A stretch of 7,143 nt of DNA, from positions 1 to 7,143 of the forward strand of contig CAYNAW010000059.1 of assembly GCA_964395545.1 (NCBI GenBank), written 5' to 3'. Position numbers and translations under genes: made by a program. Shown here in pieces: positions 1 to 5,585 of the stretch (positions are counted from its first letter, which is position 1; the number at the start of each line of letters is the position of its first letter). Under the pieces are notes generated by a model. The model searched no databases. It saw only the letters and a program-made list of their open reading frames with translations, and had not been told where the DNA came from. This DNA is from CAYGVX01 sp964395545. Its GTDB lineage: Archaea; Thermoproteota; Bathyarchaeia; Bathyarchaeales; SOJC01.

Positions 1-87
1 TGGCGCCGGGAGTAGGATTCGAACCCACGCGGCCACGAAGGCCACAGGCTCTCAAGGCCTGCGCAATAACCACTCTGCCATCCCGGC
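1..87 (-). tRNA. tRNA-Ser (anticodon UGA), CCA encoded
   Basis: On the minus strand a complete class II tRNA folds by eye. The acceptor stem GCCGGGA (87-81) pairs with TCCCGGC (11-5), followed by discriminator G and an encoded CCA at 3-1. The anticodon stem CAGGC/GCCTG encloses the 7-base loop CTTGAGA, which places TGA at positions 34-36 and reads UCA-type serine codons. A long variable arm (GGCC, a short loop, GGCC) is typical of tRNA-Ser. The T arm GTGGG-TTCGAAT-CCTAC is standard, with one G-U pair. There is no intron: the anticodon loop is uninterrupted. The gene sits at the window edge, so its terminator is not visible. Confidence 0.97.
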
Positions 88-112
88 AGCACCGAAGAAC
101 AATATGCTTCAC

Positions 113-127
113 GCGAAAATAAAACAT
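113..127 (-). promoter_or_regulatory. TATA-like promoter of tRNA-Ser
   Basis: The minus strand carries TTTTATTTT (124-116), the most A/T-rich stretch upstream of the tRNA. Its centre is about 33 bases before the first tRNA base. Archaeal TATA boxes lie about 26 bases before the transcript start, so this would give a 5' leader of several bases for RNase P to remove. Assigned from composition and spacing only. Confidence 0.5.
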
Positions 128-233
128 TCCCCACCACACCCGTAACCAACATTCATTTCGAAGCACAGCTGTCGCTTATGGAGTAGGACGCAGTCTACGC
201 GACACGCATGTGCACGGACCTAGACCCAGTCTC

Positions 234-250
234 CAATAAAGGTTTATATG
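234..250 (+). promoter_or_regulatory. BRE/TATA promoter of the GTPase / cyclophilin-like pair
   Basis: The sequence AATAAAGGTTTATATG contains an A-rich BRE-like stretch followed by a good archaeal TATA box, TTTATATG (243-250). A start of transcription about 26 bases downstream, near 272, would leave a leader of roughly 45 bases before the ATG at 316. This position is also an argument against the longer reading frame that opens at 208, because the TATA box lies inside that extension. Confidence 0.6.
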
Positions 251-315
251 GAATGAAAAAAAGGATACTATCCAAACCCCCAAGAGAACGTCCAGCAGGA
301 AAGGGGTCTCGAATT

Positions 316-1644
316 ATGAAAAAGACCAGAGTCATCATTATGGGAGCAGCAGGCAGAGACTTTCACAACTTCAACGTCCACTACAGAAACAACAACCACT
401 ACGAGGTCGTAGCCTTCACGGCCACTCAAATCCCAGGAATTGAAAAACGACGCTATCCACCCGAACTCTCAGGACCCGACTACCCGCAAGGTATACCGAT
501 ACACCCGGAAGAACAACTCCCCCAACTGGTCAAACAGCACAACATCGACGAAGTGGTCTTCGCCTACAGCGACGTATCCCACGAATACGTGATGCACAAA
601 GCCTCACTGGTCCTCGCCTGCGGGGCAGACTTCCGACTCATGGGACCAAATACAACAATGGTCAAAGCGAAAGTCCCAGTCATCTCGGTCTGCGCGGTCC
701 GAACCGGCTCCGGCAAAAGTCAAACGTCCCGAAAAATCGCCCTCATCCTCAAGAAACTGGGCTATCGCGTCGCTGTGATCCGCCACCCCATGCCCTACGG
801 CGACCTGGCCAAGCAGACTTGGCAACGGTTCGCCTCCTACGAAGACCTCGACACGCACGAGTGTACCATTGAAGAACGCGAAGAATACGAACCCCACATC
901 GCGAATGACATCCTCGTCTTCGCAGGCGTCGACTACGAGCGAATCCTGAGCGAAGCCGAGAAAGAAGCCGACGTCATCGTCTGGGACGGCGGCAACAACG
1001 ACATACCCTTCTACCACCCCGACCTCCACATCGTAGTCGCCGACCCCCACCGACCAGGGCACGAGCTCAGCTACTACCCGGGAGAGGCCAACCTGCGAAT
1101 GGCGGACGTCATCATCATCAACAAAGTCGACACGGCCAACCCCGAAGGCATCGACACCGTCCAGAACAACATCAACAGGGTCAACCCTGACGCCCTGATA
1201 ATCAGAGCCGCCTCCCCCATCACTGTCGACAACCCGGAACTCGTCGAAGGAAAACGGGTCCTCGTCGTCGAGGATGGCCCGACCTTGACGCACGGCAACA
1301 TGGCCTACGGCGCAGGCGTCCTCGCCGCGAGAAAGCTGGGCGCAGCTCAACTCGTGGACCCGAGGCCCTACGCAGTCGGCTCGATTGTGGACACCTTCAC
1401 CAAGTACCCGCATTTGGGAACCCTGCTCCCCGCGGTCGGCTACGGACAGGAGCAGATAAAAGAGCTGGAGAAAACGATCAACAAGACCCCGTGCGACGTC
1501 GTGGTTATCGGGACGCCCATCGACCTGCGACGGGTGCTGCAGATCAACAAGCCGGCGGTGAGAGCGCAGTACAACCTTGAAGAGCTCGGCGCCCCCACCT
1601 TGGAAGACGTGTTGAAGAAACGCCTGGCAAAGGGAAACGCATGA
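316..1644 (+). CDS. P-loop GTPase-like protein, COG2403 / cyclic 2,3-diphosphoglycerate synthetase-like
   Basis: The protein has 442 residues. I recognise it as the archaeal COG2403 'predicted GTPase' type, which databases often label cyclic 2,3-diphosphoglycerate synthetase after the Methanothermus fervidus enzyme that closes 2,3-bisphosphoglycerate into its cyclic anhydride using ATP. Visible parts: an N-terminal Rossmann-like domain (1-118) opening with VIIMGAAGRDFHNFN; a P-loop CAVRTGSGKSQT (126-137, Lys134); a Walker B/G3-like WDGGNND (223-229); a base-specificity motif NKVD (269-272); and GPTLTHG (321-327). NKVD favours GTP over ATP, so the synthetase name is doubtful. There is no signal peptide or membrane helix, so it should be cytoplasmic. 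The frame is open from 208, but I start at 316: conserved-looking sequence begins there, the preceding 36 residues are of low quality, and a TATA box lies within them. A weak purine-rich site (AGGAAAGGGG) precedes the ATG. The end overlaps the next gene by ATGA. Family call firm; reaction unproven. Confidence 0.87.
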   Translation: MKKTRVIIMGAAGRDFHNFNVHYRNNNHYEVVAFTATQIPGIEKRRYPPELSGPDYPQGIPIHPEEQLPQLVKQHNIDEVVFAYSDVSHEYVMHKASLVLACGADFRLMGPNTTMVKAKVPVISVCAVRTGSGKSQTSRKIALILKKLGYRVAVIRHPMPYGDLAKQTWQRFASYEDLDTHECTIEEREEYEPHIANDILVFAGVDYERILSEAEKEADVIVWDGGNNDIPFYHPDLHIVVADPHRPGHELSYYPGEANLRMADVIIINKVDTANPEGIDTVQNNINRVNPDALIIRAASPITVDNPELVEGKRVLVVEDGPTLTHGNMAYGAGVLAARKLGAAQLVDPRPYAVGSIVDTFTKYPHLGTLLPAVGYGQEQIKELEKTINKTPCDVVVIGTPIDLRRVLQINKPAVRAQYNLEELGAPTLEDVLKKRLAKGNA

Positions 1645-2018
1645 GCGCGGAAAGCATCACACGGGTGCCCATCAAATTCGTGATCGAAGGCGTCGGCGAA
1701 GCCGAAGGCGAGCTGATACGCCACCTCGCCCCGAGAACCGCGGACACCATCACCAAGATTTTGCCCATCGAAGGCCGCGCGGCCCTGTGGAAAGAGGAAG
1801 TCTACTTCGAAATCCCCGCGAAAATGGGCGACGAAAAAGCAAAACCCCAGGTGGAGAAAGGAGCGATCGCCTTCTGGCCCATGGGAAACGCCCTCTGCAT
1901 CTTCTACGGGACATCCCAGCCCTACAGCCCCGTGAACATCATCGGAAAAATCACCCGAAACTTGGAGGCTTTTGCGTCGATCAAAAGCGGGACACGCATA
2001 CGGGTTGAAAAGCTGTAA
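1641..2018 (+). CDS. cyclophilin-like fold protein (PF04126 / COG2164 type)
   Basis: This 125-residue protein has the features of the small Cyclophil_like (DUF369) family, whose structure is a cyclophilin-type beta barrel (Thermotoga TM1367). Recognisable stretches are IKFVIEGVGEAEGEL (11-25), WKEEVYFEIP near residue 50, KGAIAFWPMGNALCIFYG near residues 72-89, and PYSPVNIIGKI near 93-104. Length is normal for the family and it lacks a signal peptide. Family members are not proven prolyl isomerases and no biochemical role is established that I can name. Its ATG shares four bases (ATGA) with the stop of the GTPase gene, so the two are almost certainly on one mRNA and translationally coupled; only a weak GGG precedes the start. 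The coupling suggests the two proteins work in the same process (inference). The stop lies 6 bp from the stop of the opposing gene. Confidence 0.87.
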   Translation: MSAESITRVPIKFVIEGVGEAEGELIRHLAPRTADTITKILPIEGRAALWKEEVYFEIPAKMGDEKAKPQVEKGAIAFWPMGNALCIFYGTSQPYSPVNIIGKITRNLEAFASIKSGTRIRVEKL

Positions 2019-2024
2019 GCCGCA

Positions 2025-2510
2025 TCAGAAAACGAAAGTGCTATCTTCCCACCTTTTCAGAGTTTTCGCACACTCGTCCTGCACAGTAGAGTCTGTGGAA
2101 CGCGCTTTCAAGGATTTGAGAAACTCGATTCGCTGCTCCACGCTTCTCGCCTCAGCCAATCCGCCATAGTAAGGCTTTCCCTCTAGAAACGCCTTCATGA
2201 GCCACGCTTTTTGAACAAAGAACCCCGCCGCCTCAACGGGGTTGGCCAGAAGCTGCATGTTTGCCCATATCGCGGCCTCATCCTCGCGGAGTTGACTGAA
2301 ACCGTCTATCTCGACGATCTGCCGTATGTATGAACGCAAGAAGTCACCGAACCCGGCGGTCTCGACATGTTTCACCGCGTCACCCGATTGTCTCTTGAAG
2401 TCGGGGCTGCCTTTCACAGTTAATCTATGTCGTCTCCCGGATTCAACGAATCTGCGTGCTTTTTCCACTTCTTTGGCCGTGTAGACCCGTTTGGGAAAAC
2501 GGAGAGGCAT
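2025..2510 (-). CDS. hypothetical protein, 161 aa, downstream of rps25e
   Basis: I do not recognise this protein. It runs from ATG (2510) to TGA (2025-2027), 161 residues, with no signal peptide, membrane helix or cysteine cluster (one Cys, near the C-terminus). The N-terminal third is basic (KRVYTAKEVEKARRF, then SGRRHR), which could suit nucleic-acid contact. The rest looks largely alpha-helical, with an aromatic/hydrophobic middle (AAIWANMQLLANPVEAAGFF, then KAWLMKAFLEGKPYYGG) and an amphipathic end. It starts 32 bp after the S25e stop on the same strand with only a weak purine-rich site ahead, so it is probably the distal gene of the rps25e transcript. It is taken as real because the opposite strand holds only short frames, its composition is protein-like, and it fills the gap exactly up to the convergent gene. 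Function unknown; a link to ribosomes or translation is only a guess from position. Confidence 0.75.
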   Translation of the reverse strand: MPLRFPKRVYTAKEVEKARRFVESGRRHRLTVKGSPDFKRQSGDAVKHVETAGFGDFLRSYIRQIVEIDGFSQLREDEAAIWANMQLLANPVEAAGFFVQKAWLMKAFLEGKPYYGGLAEARSVEQRIEFLKSLKARSTDSTVQDECAKTLKRWEDSTFVF

Positions 2511-2542
2511 CGCTGTCTCTTCTCTGAACGATGCGTCTGACC

Positions 2543-2863
2543 TCAGTCGACTGGCTTGTAGAGTGTCAGGTTACGACTCTTGGAGACAAACTCGACCAGG
2601 CCCTTGCGCTCCAAATCTCTCAAGAAGCTTCGCGCCGTGCTCATGCGCAGCTCGAACCGGGACGCGACAGTATAGGGCGTGAGGACTTTAAGCTTCTTCA
2701 GCTCGCCTACGAGCTTATCGTCCGCAAGACTCGGCGGGGAAATCCCTGGCACTGACTTTTTCTTTTCAGCAGGCGCGGCTGCAGTGCGCTTCTCCTTCTT
2801 GGGAGCCTTCTTTGCCTCGGATCTCTCCATCTGCTTCAACGTGAGTTTCTTCTTTCCACCCAT
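2543..2863 (-). CDS. rps25e: 30S ribosomal protein S25e
   Basis: This 106-residue protein matches archaeal S25e, a small-subunit head protein shared by Archaea and Eukarya and missing from Bacteria. The N-terminal half (1-42) is lysine/alanine-rich and probably disordered, beginning MGGKKKLTLKQMERSEAKK. The C-terminal half (about 45-104) is the winged-helix part, with LKVLTPYTVASRFELRMSTA followed by ARSFLRDLERKGLVEFV and a final LYKP. The length is usual for the archaeal form. The ATG at 2863 is preceded by a strong GAGGAG site (2870-2875) six bases away and by its own TATA box, so it is expressed independently of tes even though the genes point the same way. It probably co-transcribes the 161-residue gene behind it. 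Confidence 0.93.
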   Translation of the reverse strand: MGGKKKLTLKQMERSEAKKAPKKEKRTAAAPAEKKKSVPGISPPSLADDKLVGELKKLKVLTPYTVASRFELRMSTARSFLRDLERKGLVEFVSKSRNLTLYKPVD

Positions 2864-2869
2864 GGTTGT

Positions 2870-2875
2870 CTCCTC
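2870..2875 (-). promoter_or_regulatory. Shine-Dalgarno site of rps25e
   Basis: GAGGAG on the minus strand lies six bases ahead of the ATG at 2863 and is complementary to the conserved 3' end of archaeal 16S rRNA. It fixes the S25e start. Confidence 0.75.
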
Positions 2876-2898
2876 GAATGACTGAAGAGAGGCATCGT

Positions 2899-2914
2899 CC
2901 TTATAGCCTTTTTC
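2899..2914 (-). promoter_or_regulatory. BRE/TATA promoter of rps25e, abutting the tes stop
   Basis: The minus strand reads GAAAAAGGCTATAAGGA: an A-rich BRE-like stretch followed by a CTATAAGG TATA box. The TATA centre is about 41 bases before the S25e ATG, predicting a start of transcription near 2878 and a leader of about 15 bases that includes the GAGGAG site. The element starts within a few bases of the tes stop codon (2917-2919), so there is no room for a T-rich tes terminator before it. Confidence 0.6.
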
Positions 2915-2916
2915 GG

Positions 2917-4410
2917 TTATGCGACCGCGCTTACCTTCTGTCTACGCTTCTTCTGCCACGTCGCCAGTGGAACGCCTAACTCTTTCTCCACGACAGGTCT
3001 GTGGATGCTGTTCATCGTGCAGAAGGGGATGATTCGTCCGTCCGGCACGGCGTAATGGATGCAGCAGCTCTGCACGCGCTCCAAGTCGAAGTTGTACGGG
3101 TCCATAAAATGCATGGACGAAAGCAGGATCGTCTTCCTTTGAAGGTCACCTAAGGCCTCATAGCTTCCGGTCCGCAAGACAGGGAGAAGATATCTTCTGA
3201 GCAGGCCCAGCTTCACGTGTCGTACGGCGCCGAGTAGACGTATCTTCGCTCTCGTCCGGTGGCCCTTTTGTGCTTCTTCGTACACTTTTTCCATGGTTGT
3301 GACGAATTTGTCCACGTTGCCATAACGTGTAATCGGGAGTATTTCGCCTTTCTCGACGAAGAGGTAAGTCGCCATGCCGCAGTGTGGATGGGCCGTAAAC
3401 TCGACGTAGCGCTTGTCTTTCATCGCGCCCACCGCTTGGGCTATCGGCACAACCGTCGGCACGGGGTAGAAATCGTCAGTTTTCACCTTGCCCCCGGTCT
3501 GCTCTTCGCAGAGACGCATGAAATCGGGAATCGTGATGCGCATCTTCGCCCGTTCTTCTTCGGGTAAACGTCCGCAGAGGCTTACGGGTTGAACGTTGAT
3601 GCAGCGTATGACGTCGAAATTCTTGACGGCGAAGCGTATGATGTCGCCGATCTGGTGATCGTTCACGCCTTTGACGAGAGTCACCACCAGAACTAAGCTT
3701 CGGAGACCGGCTTCTCTGCAGTTCGCGATGGCTTTCATCTTAGTCTCGAGCAGATCGACGCCGCGGGTGAACTGGTACACGTCGCCGGTCAAACCGTCGA
3801 ACTGCAGATAAATCGTGCTTACACCCGCTTCATCGAGAGACTTGCAGTAGTCTAGGCTCTGAGCCAGGCGTACGCCGTTCGTGTTGACCTCCACGTGGCG
3901 AAACCCCAGCTCCTTCGCCATCTTGATCAGCTCGGGCAAGTCTTCGCGGATCGTGGGTTCGCCGCCGCTGAACTGGAGCGCCGTGGCTGGAACCGGGCTG
4001 TTTTGGCGTAGGTTCTGCAGCATCGCCTTGATTTGCCGTTGTGTAGGCTCGTAGACGTAGCCGGCGGCCGCGGCGTTGGCGAAGCAGACGGGGCACCGGA
4101 GATTGCATCGGTTCGTAACATCGATGATGGCCAGCCCAGTGTGGCTCTTGTGTTGGGGGCAGATGCCGCAGTCTTGAGGGCAGCCGTTGACGGTTTGGGT
4201 GCGCGGATTATCGAGTCCCCCACCTTCCTTTCGGTATTCTTCGGCACGTTTGTATTGATCATAATCGCTCCAGTAGAGCTCAGTGTATTTCCCGTGTGCT
4301 GGACAGGTTTTTTCCATGTAGACCTTGTTGTCCTTCTCGAAGATGGTCGCGTCGAGGACTGCGAAGCATTCAGGACAGATGCTTTGGGTCTGCTTGATCG
4401 GCTTCGTCAT
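2917..4410 (-). CDS. tes: tetraether lipid synthase Tes (radical SAM)
   Basis: This 497-residue protein matches Tes (Methanocaldococcus jannaschii MJ0619 type, about 500 residues), which joins the phytanyl ends of two archaeal diether lipids by forming C-C bonds between unactivated methyl carbons, giving membrane-spanning tetraethers. Visible parts: an N-terminal metal-binding segment with CPEC (Cys12, Cys15) and Cys36 in CPAHG; a cysteine group CPQDCGIC (77, 81, 84); the radical SAM motif CNLRCPVC (102, 106, 109); the SAM-binding FSGGEPT (148-154); VEVNTNG (173-179); QPVSLCGR near 275-281; HPHCG with Cys344; and C-terminal QSCCIHY (Cys449, 450) with Cys464. This agrees with the known set of several [4Fe-4S] clusters plus a rubredoxin-like iron site, although I cannot assign each ligand. 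The ATG at 4410 has a GGTGA site five bases ahead (4414-4418 region). It is divergent from a TrmB regulator and upstream of rps25e. Assignment as Tes rather than another radical SAM enzyme rests on full-length pattern and length. Confidence 0.9.
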   Translation of the reverse strand: MTKPIKQTQSICPECFAVLDATIFEKDNKVYMEKTCPAHGKYTELYWSDYDQYKRAEEYRKEGGGLDNPRTQTVNGCPQDCGICPQHKSHTGLAIIDVTNRCNLRCPVCFANAAAAGYVYEPTQRQIKAMLQNLRQNSPVPATALQFSGGEPTIREDLPELIKMAKELGFRHVEVNTNGVRLAQSLDYCKSLDEAGVSTIYLQFDGLTGDVYQFTRGVDLLETKMKAIANCREAGLRSLVLVVTLVKGVNDHQIGDIIRFAVKNFDVIRCINVQPVSLCGRLPEEERAKMRITIPDFMRLCEEQTGGKVKTDDFYPVPTVVPIAQAVGAMKDKRYVEFTAHPHCGMATYLFVEKGEILPITRYGNVDKFVTTMEKVYEEAQKGHRTRAKIRLLGAVRHVKLGLLRRYLLPVLRTGSYEALGDLQRKTILLSSMHFMDPYNFDLERVQSCCIHYAVPDGRIIPFCTMNSIHRPVVEKELGVPLATWQKKRRQKVSAVA

Positions 4411-4424
4411 GTTTCACCACTGCT

Positions 4425-4465
4425 AGTTGTAAAACGTTTTTAAGAAGGCAGGTATTTGAAGCTTT
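4425..4465. promoter_or_regulatory. divergent promoter region between tes and the TrmB gene, with palindrome
   Basis: The tes-TrmB gap is A/T-rich and holds a perfect 10-bp palindrome AAAACGTTTT (4431-4440). Plus strand: TTTTTAAG (4437-4444) is a plausible TATA box, predicting transcription from about 4466, just before the regulator start. Minus strand: two candidates for tes, CTTAAAAA over the palindrome (giving an almost leaderless mRNA) or CAAATACC at about 4451-4458 (giving a leader of about 20 bases that keeps the GGTGA site). ACGTTT occurs twice, at 4434 and 4470. A regulator bound at the palindrome would cover both promoters. TATA choices and operator role are inference. Confidence 0.5.
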
Positions 4466-4481
4466 TCCGACGTTTCAGAAG

Positions 4482-5282
4482 GTGAAAGAGAGGGTGAGCG
4501 CCGTGGTCGGCGAAGAAGCCAAGAAGGTCTTACGCGAATTGGGGCTGACGGCCTATGAATCTGCCGTTTACCTAAGCTTGATAGAGCGCGGTGTGATGAC
4601 CGCAAGCGAAGTAAGCGAAAGCGCCAACGTACCCTTCTCCAAAGTCTACGAGGTCTTGAACAGCCTAGAGCGAAAGAGATGGGTCGAAATCGAACGGGGC
4701 CGACCGACTCGGTACTTTGCCAAATCACCGGTGGAAGCGTTCCAAACGGTGAGACGAGAGCTCGACGAGAAGATGAGGACCCTGGAGCGAACGGTTGCTG
4801 ATGAACTGCAGTCTCTGTATGAGAGGCGGGAGTTGCGTGAGAAACCTGACATCTGGATTCTCCGGGACGAAGCCACGGTGTTGGCCAAGTTGCAGGAAAT
4901 GCTGAGCAAAGCGCGAAGCCAGGTTATGATTGCTGCACCTGTATTCGTGCAAGGTTTGGCGGAGAAGGCGTTGCCGTTGCTGGCAGGTCTGCGGCTGAGC
5001 AACGTGAAGGTCCTGGTCATGGTCGCCGGAAAGCCGGCGGATTGGAAGCTGCAGGGCTTAGAGGGTGTGGCGGACGCTCGAGGGCGAGACAACCTGTTCG
5101 GGGGCGGCGTGATCGTGGACAGCGAAGAAGCACTGCTCTTTCTCGGGGAAGAGGACAAACCCAGCCTCGTCGTCTGGAGCAACCACGTCGGCTTGGTGAA
5201 GTTTGCGAGGGATTACTTCCAATACTTGTGGGAAAGCTCCCGAGCTGCTCGAAAGTCTCGGGAGACGAAGAAGAGACGTTAA
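4482..5282 (+). CDS. TrmB-family transcriptional regulator
   Basis: Up to 266 residues. The N-terminal region has the TrmB-type winged helix: LRELGLTAYESAVYLSLIE (about 18-36), then a recognition segment ASEVSESANVPFSKVYEVLN (41-60), and a wing WVEIERGRPTRYFA (about 67-80). It is followed by a charged helix (about 85-120), probably a coiled coil for dimerisation, and an effector-type C-terminal domain (about 124-252) with WILRDEATVLAKLQEMLSKA and SQVMIAAPVF, the layout seen in archaeal TrmB proteins, several of which sense sugars. The C-terminus is a basic tail (SRAARKSRETKKRR). The longest frame starts at GTG 4482 with no clear ribosome site. GTG 4503 (residue 8) has GGTGA five bases ahead (4493-4497) and could be the true start, giving 259 residues; GTG 4494 is also in frame. 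The HTH is unaffected. Likely targets by position are its own gene, tes and the transporter unit downstream; the ligand is unknown. Confidence 0.87.
   Translation: MKERVSAVVGEEAKKVLRELGLTAYESAVYLSLIERGVMTASEVSESANVPFSKVYEVLNSLERKRWVEIERGRPTRYFAKSPVEAFQTVRRELDEKMRTLERTVADELQSLYERRELREKPDIWILRDEATVLAKLQEMLSKARSQVMIAAPVFVQGLAEKALPLLAGLRLSNVKVLVMVAGKPADWKLQGLEGVADARGRDNLFGGGVIVDSEEALLFLGEEDKPSLVVWSNHVGLVKFARDYFQYLWESSRAARKSRETKKRR
4493..4497 (+). promoter_or_regulatory. GGTGA site favouring a GTG start at 4503 for the TrmB gene
   Basis: GGTGA lies five bases ahead of the in-frame GTG at 4503 and matches the archaeal Shine-Dalgarno core. The 4482 start has no comparable site. If used, the regulator begins at VGEEAKKVLRELG and the gap to tes becomes 92 bp. 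Confidence 0.45.
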
Positions 5283-5346
5283 ACGGTATGCTCTCCTTGC
5301 CCAAGCCAATTGTGTTTGGACCTGTGAGAAGCGTGATTACGTAGAG

Positions 5347-5362
5347 GGTTAGCCTTTTAAGG
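5347..5362 (+). promoter_or_regulatory. TATA-like promoter of the small membrane protein / SSS unit
   Basis: In the 129-bp gap after the TrmB gene, GTTAGCCTTTTAAGGA contains a TATA-like TTTTAAGG. Its centre is about 55 bases before the TTG at 5412, predicting a leader of about 30 bases that includes the GAGGAAGG ribosome site. This would let the transporter unit be expressed apart from the regulator gene. No hairpin plus T-run terminator is visible in the gap. Confidence 0.45.
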
Positions 5363-5396
5363 AATTGAAGAATTAGAGTATGCTTCCGCCAAGAGT

Positions 5397-5404
5397 GAGG
5401 AAGG
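5397..5404 (+). promoter_or_regulatory. ribosome binding site supporting the TTG start at 5412
   Basis: GAGGAAGG ends seven bases before the TTG at 5412. The site is the main reason for choosing this TTG over the internal ATGs at 5436 and 5442, which would remove the charged N-terminus and part of the first helix. Confidence 0.55.
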
Positions 5405-5411
5405 ACCCGGT

Positions 5412-5585
5412 TTGAGGAAACTCTACGTCATATTAATGCTGATGGTCTGCTGCTTGATCCTCGTGCCCGTAACTGCATATGTGCTGGGAGGCTGGTATGC
5501 CTACGTGGGACACGCCGTTCTCTCCATTGCCTTCGCTGGCCTCGCGGTCTTCATCAAAACCCGTTATTACTGGGAGGAAGACTGA
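5412..5585 (+). CDS. small two-helix membrane protein, likely partner of the SSS symporter
   Basis: A 57-residue frame from TTG to TGA that a length-filtered gene search would miss. It begins MRKLYVILMLMVCCLILVPV, has two hydrophobic segments (about 4-25 and 29-48) separated by a short GGWYAYVGH turn, and ends with the charged tail KTRYYWEED. Two membrane helices with both ends probably cytoplasmic fit the sequence. It has a good ribosome site and its stop shares one base with the ATG of the symporter (TGATG), so the two are translationally coupled. Many SSS permeases are preceded by a small membrane protein of this sort (YjcH/DUF485 before ActP, DUF4212, DUF3311). This one has the same place and general shape, but I do not see the motifs of those families. 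Reality supported by position, coupling and membrane-protein composition; role as a symporter subunit is inference. Confidence 0.75.
   Translation: MRKLYVILMLMVCCLILVPVTAYVLGGWYAYVGHAVLSIAFAGLAVFIKTRYYWEED
5573..5577 (+). promoter_or_regulatory. ribosome binding site of the SSS symporter
   Basis: GGAGG lies seven bases ahead of the ATG at 5585 and within the last codons of the small membrane protein. It supports this start over the in-frame ATG at residue 12. Confidence 0.65.

Noticed and set aside
181..210. Short GTAG/CTAC inverted repeat and GC-rich patch upstream of the GTPase gene, considered as a riboswitch or small RNA.
   Set aside because: Stem is only four pairs, lies upstream of the predicted transcript start, and no conserved fold is visible.
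208..315. Upstream in-frame extension of the GTPase gene (36 extra codons, with internal ATG at 253).
   Set aside because: It contains the best TATA box of the region, has no ribosome site at 208, and its residues look unlike the tightly conserved start VIIMGAAGRDFHNFN.
88..315. Search for integration or attachment-site remnants next to the tRNA-Ser gene.
   Set aside because: No repeat of the tRNA 3' end, integrase gene or composition break was found in the window; the far side of the tRNA 3' end is outside it.
604..1413. 269-codon minus-strand frame inside the GTPase gene.
   Set aside because: Its product is a Val/Asp/Gly-rich string without family features; it is a mirror of the C-ending codon pattern of the real gene.
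2916..4410. Considered GDGT ring synthase (Grs) or generic MoaA-type radical SAM enzyme for the tes gene.
   Set aside because: The protein lacks an N-terminal cobalamin-binding-type domain expected of Grs proteins, and has the N-terminal CPEC/CPAHG site and full-length pattern of Tes.
4033..4443. 136-codon plus-strand frame crossing the tes start and the promoter gap.
   Set aside because: Antisense to the cysteine-motif region of tes and running through the divergent promoter; no family features.
4646..5182. 178-codon minus-strand frame.
   Set aside because: Ser/Arg-rich antisense product inside the TrmB gene; the plus strand has the recognisable winged helix.
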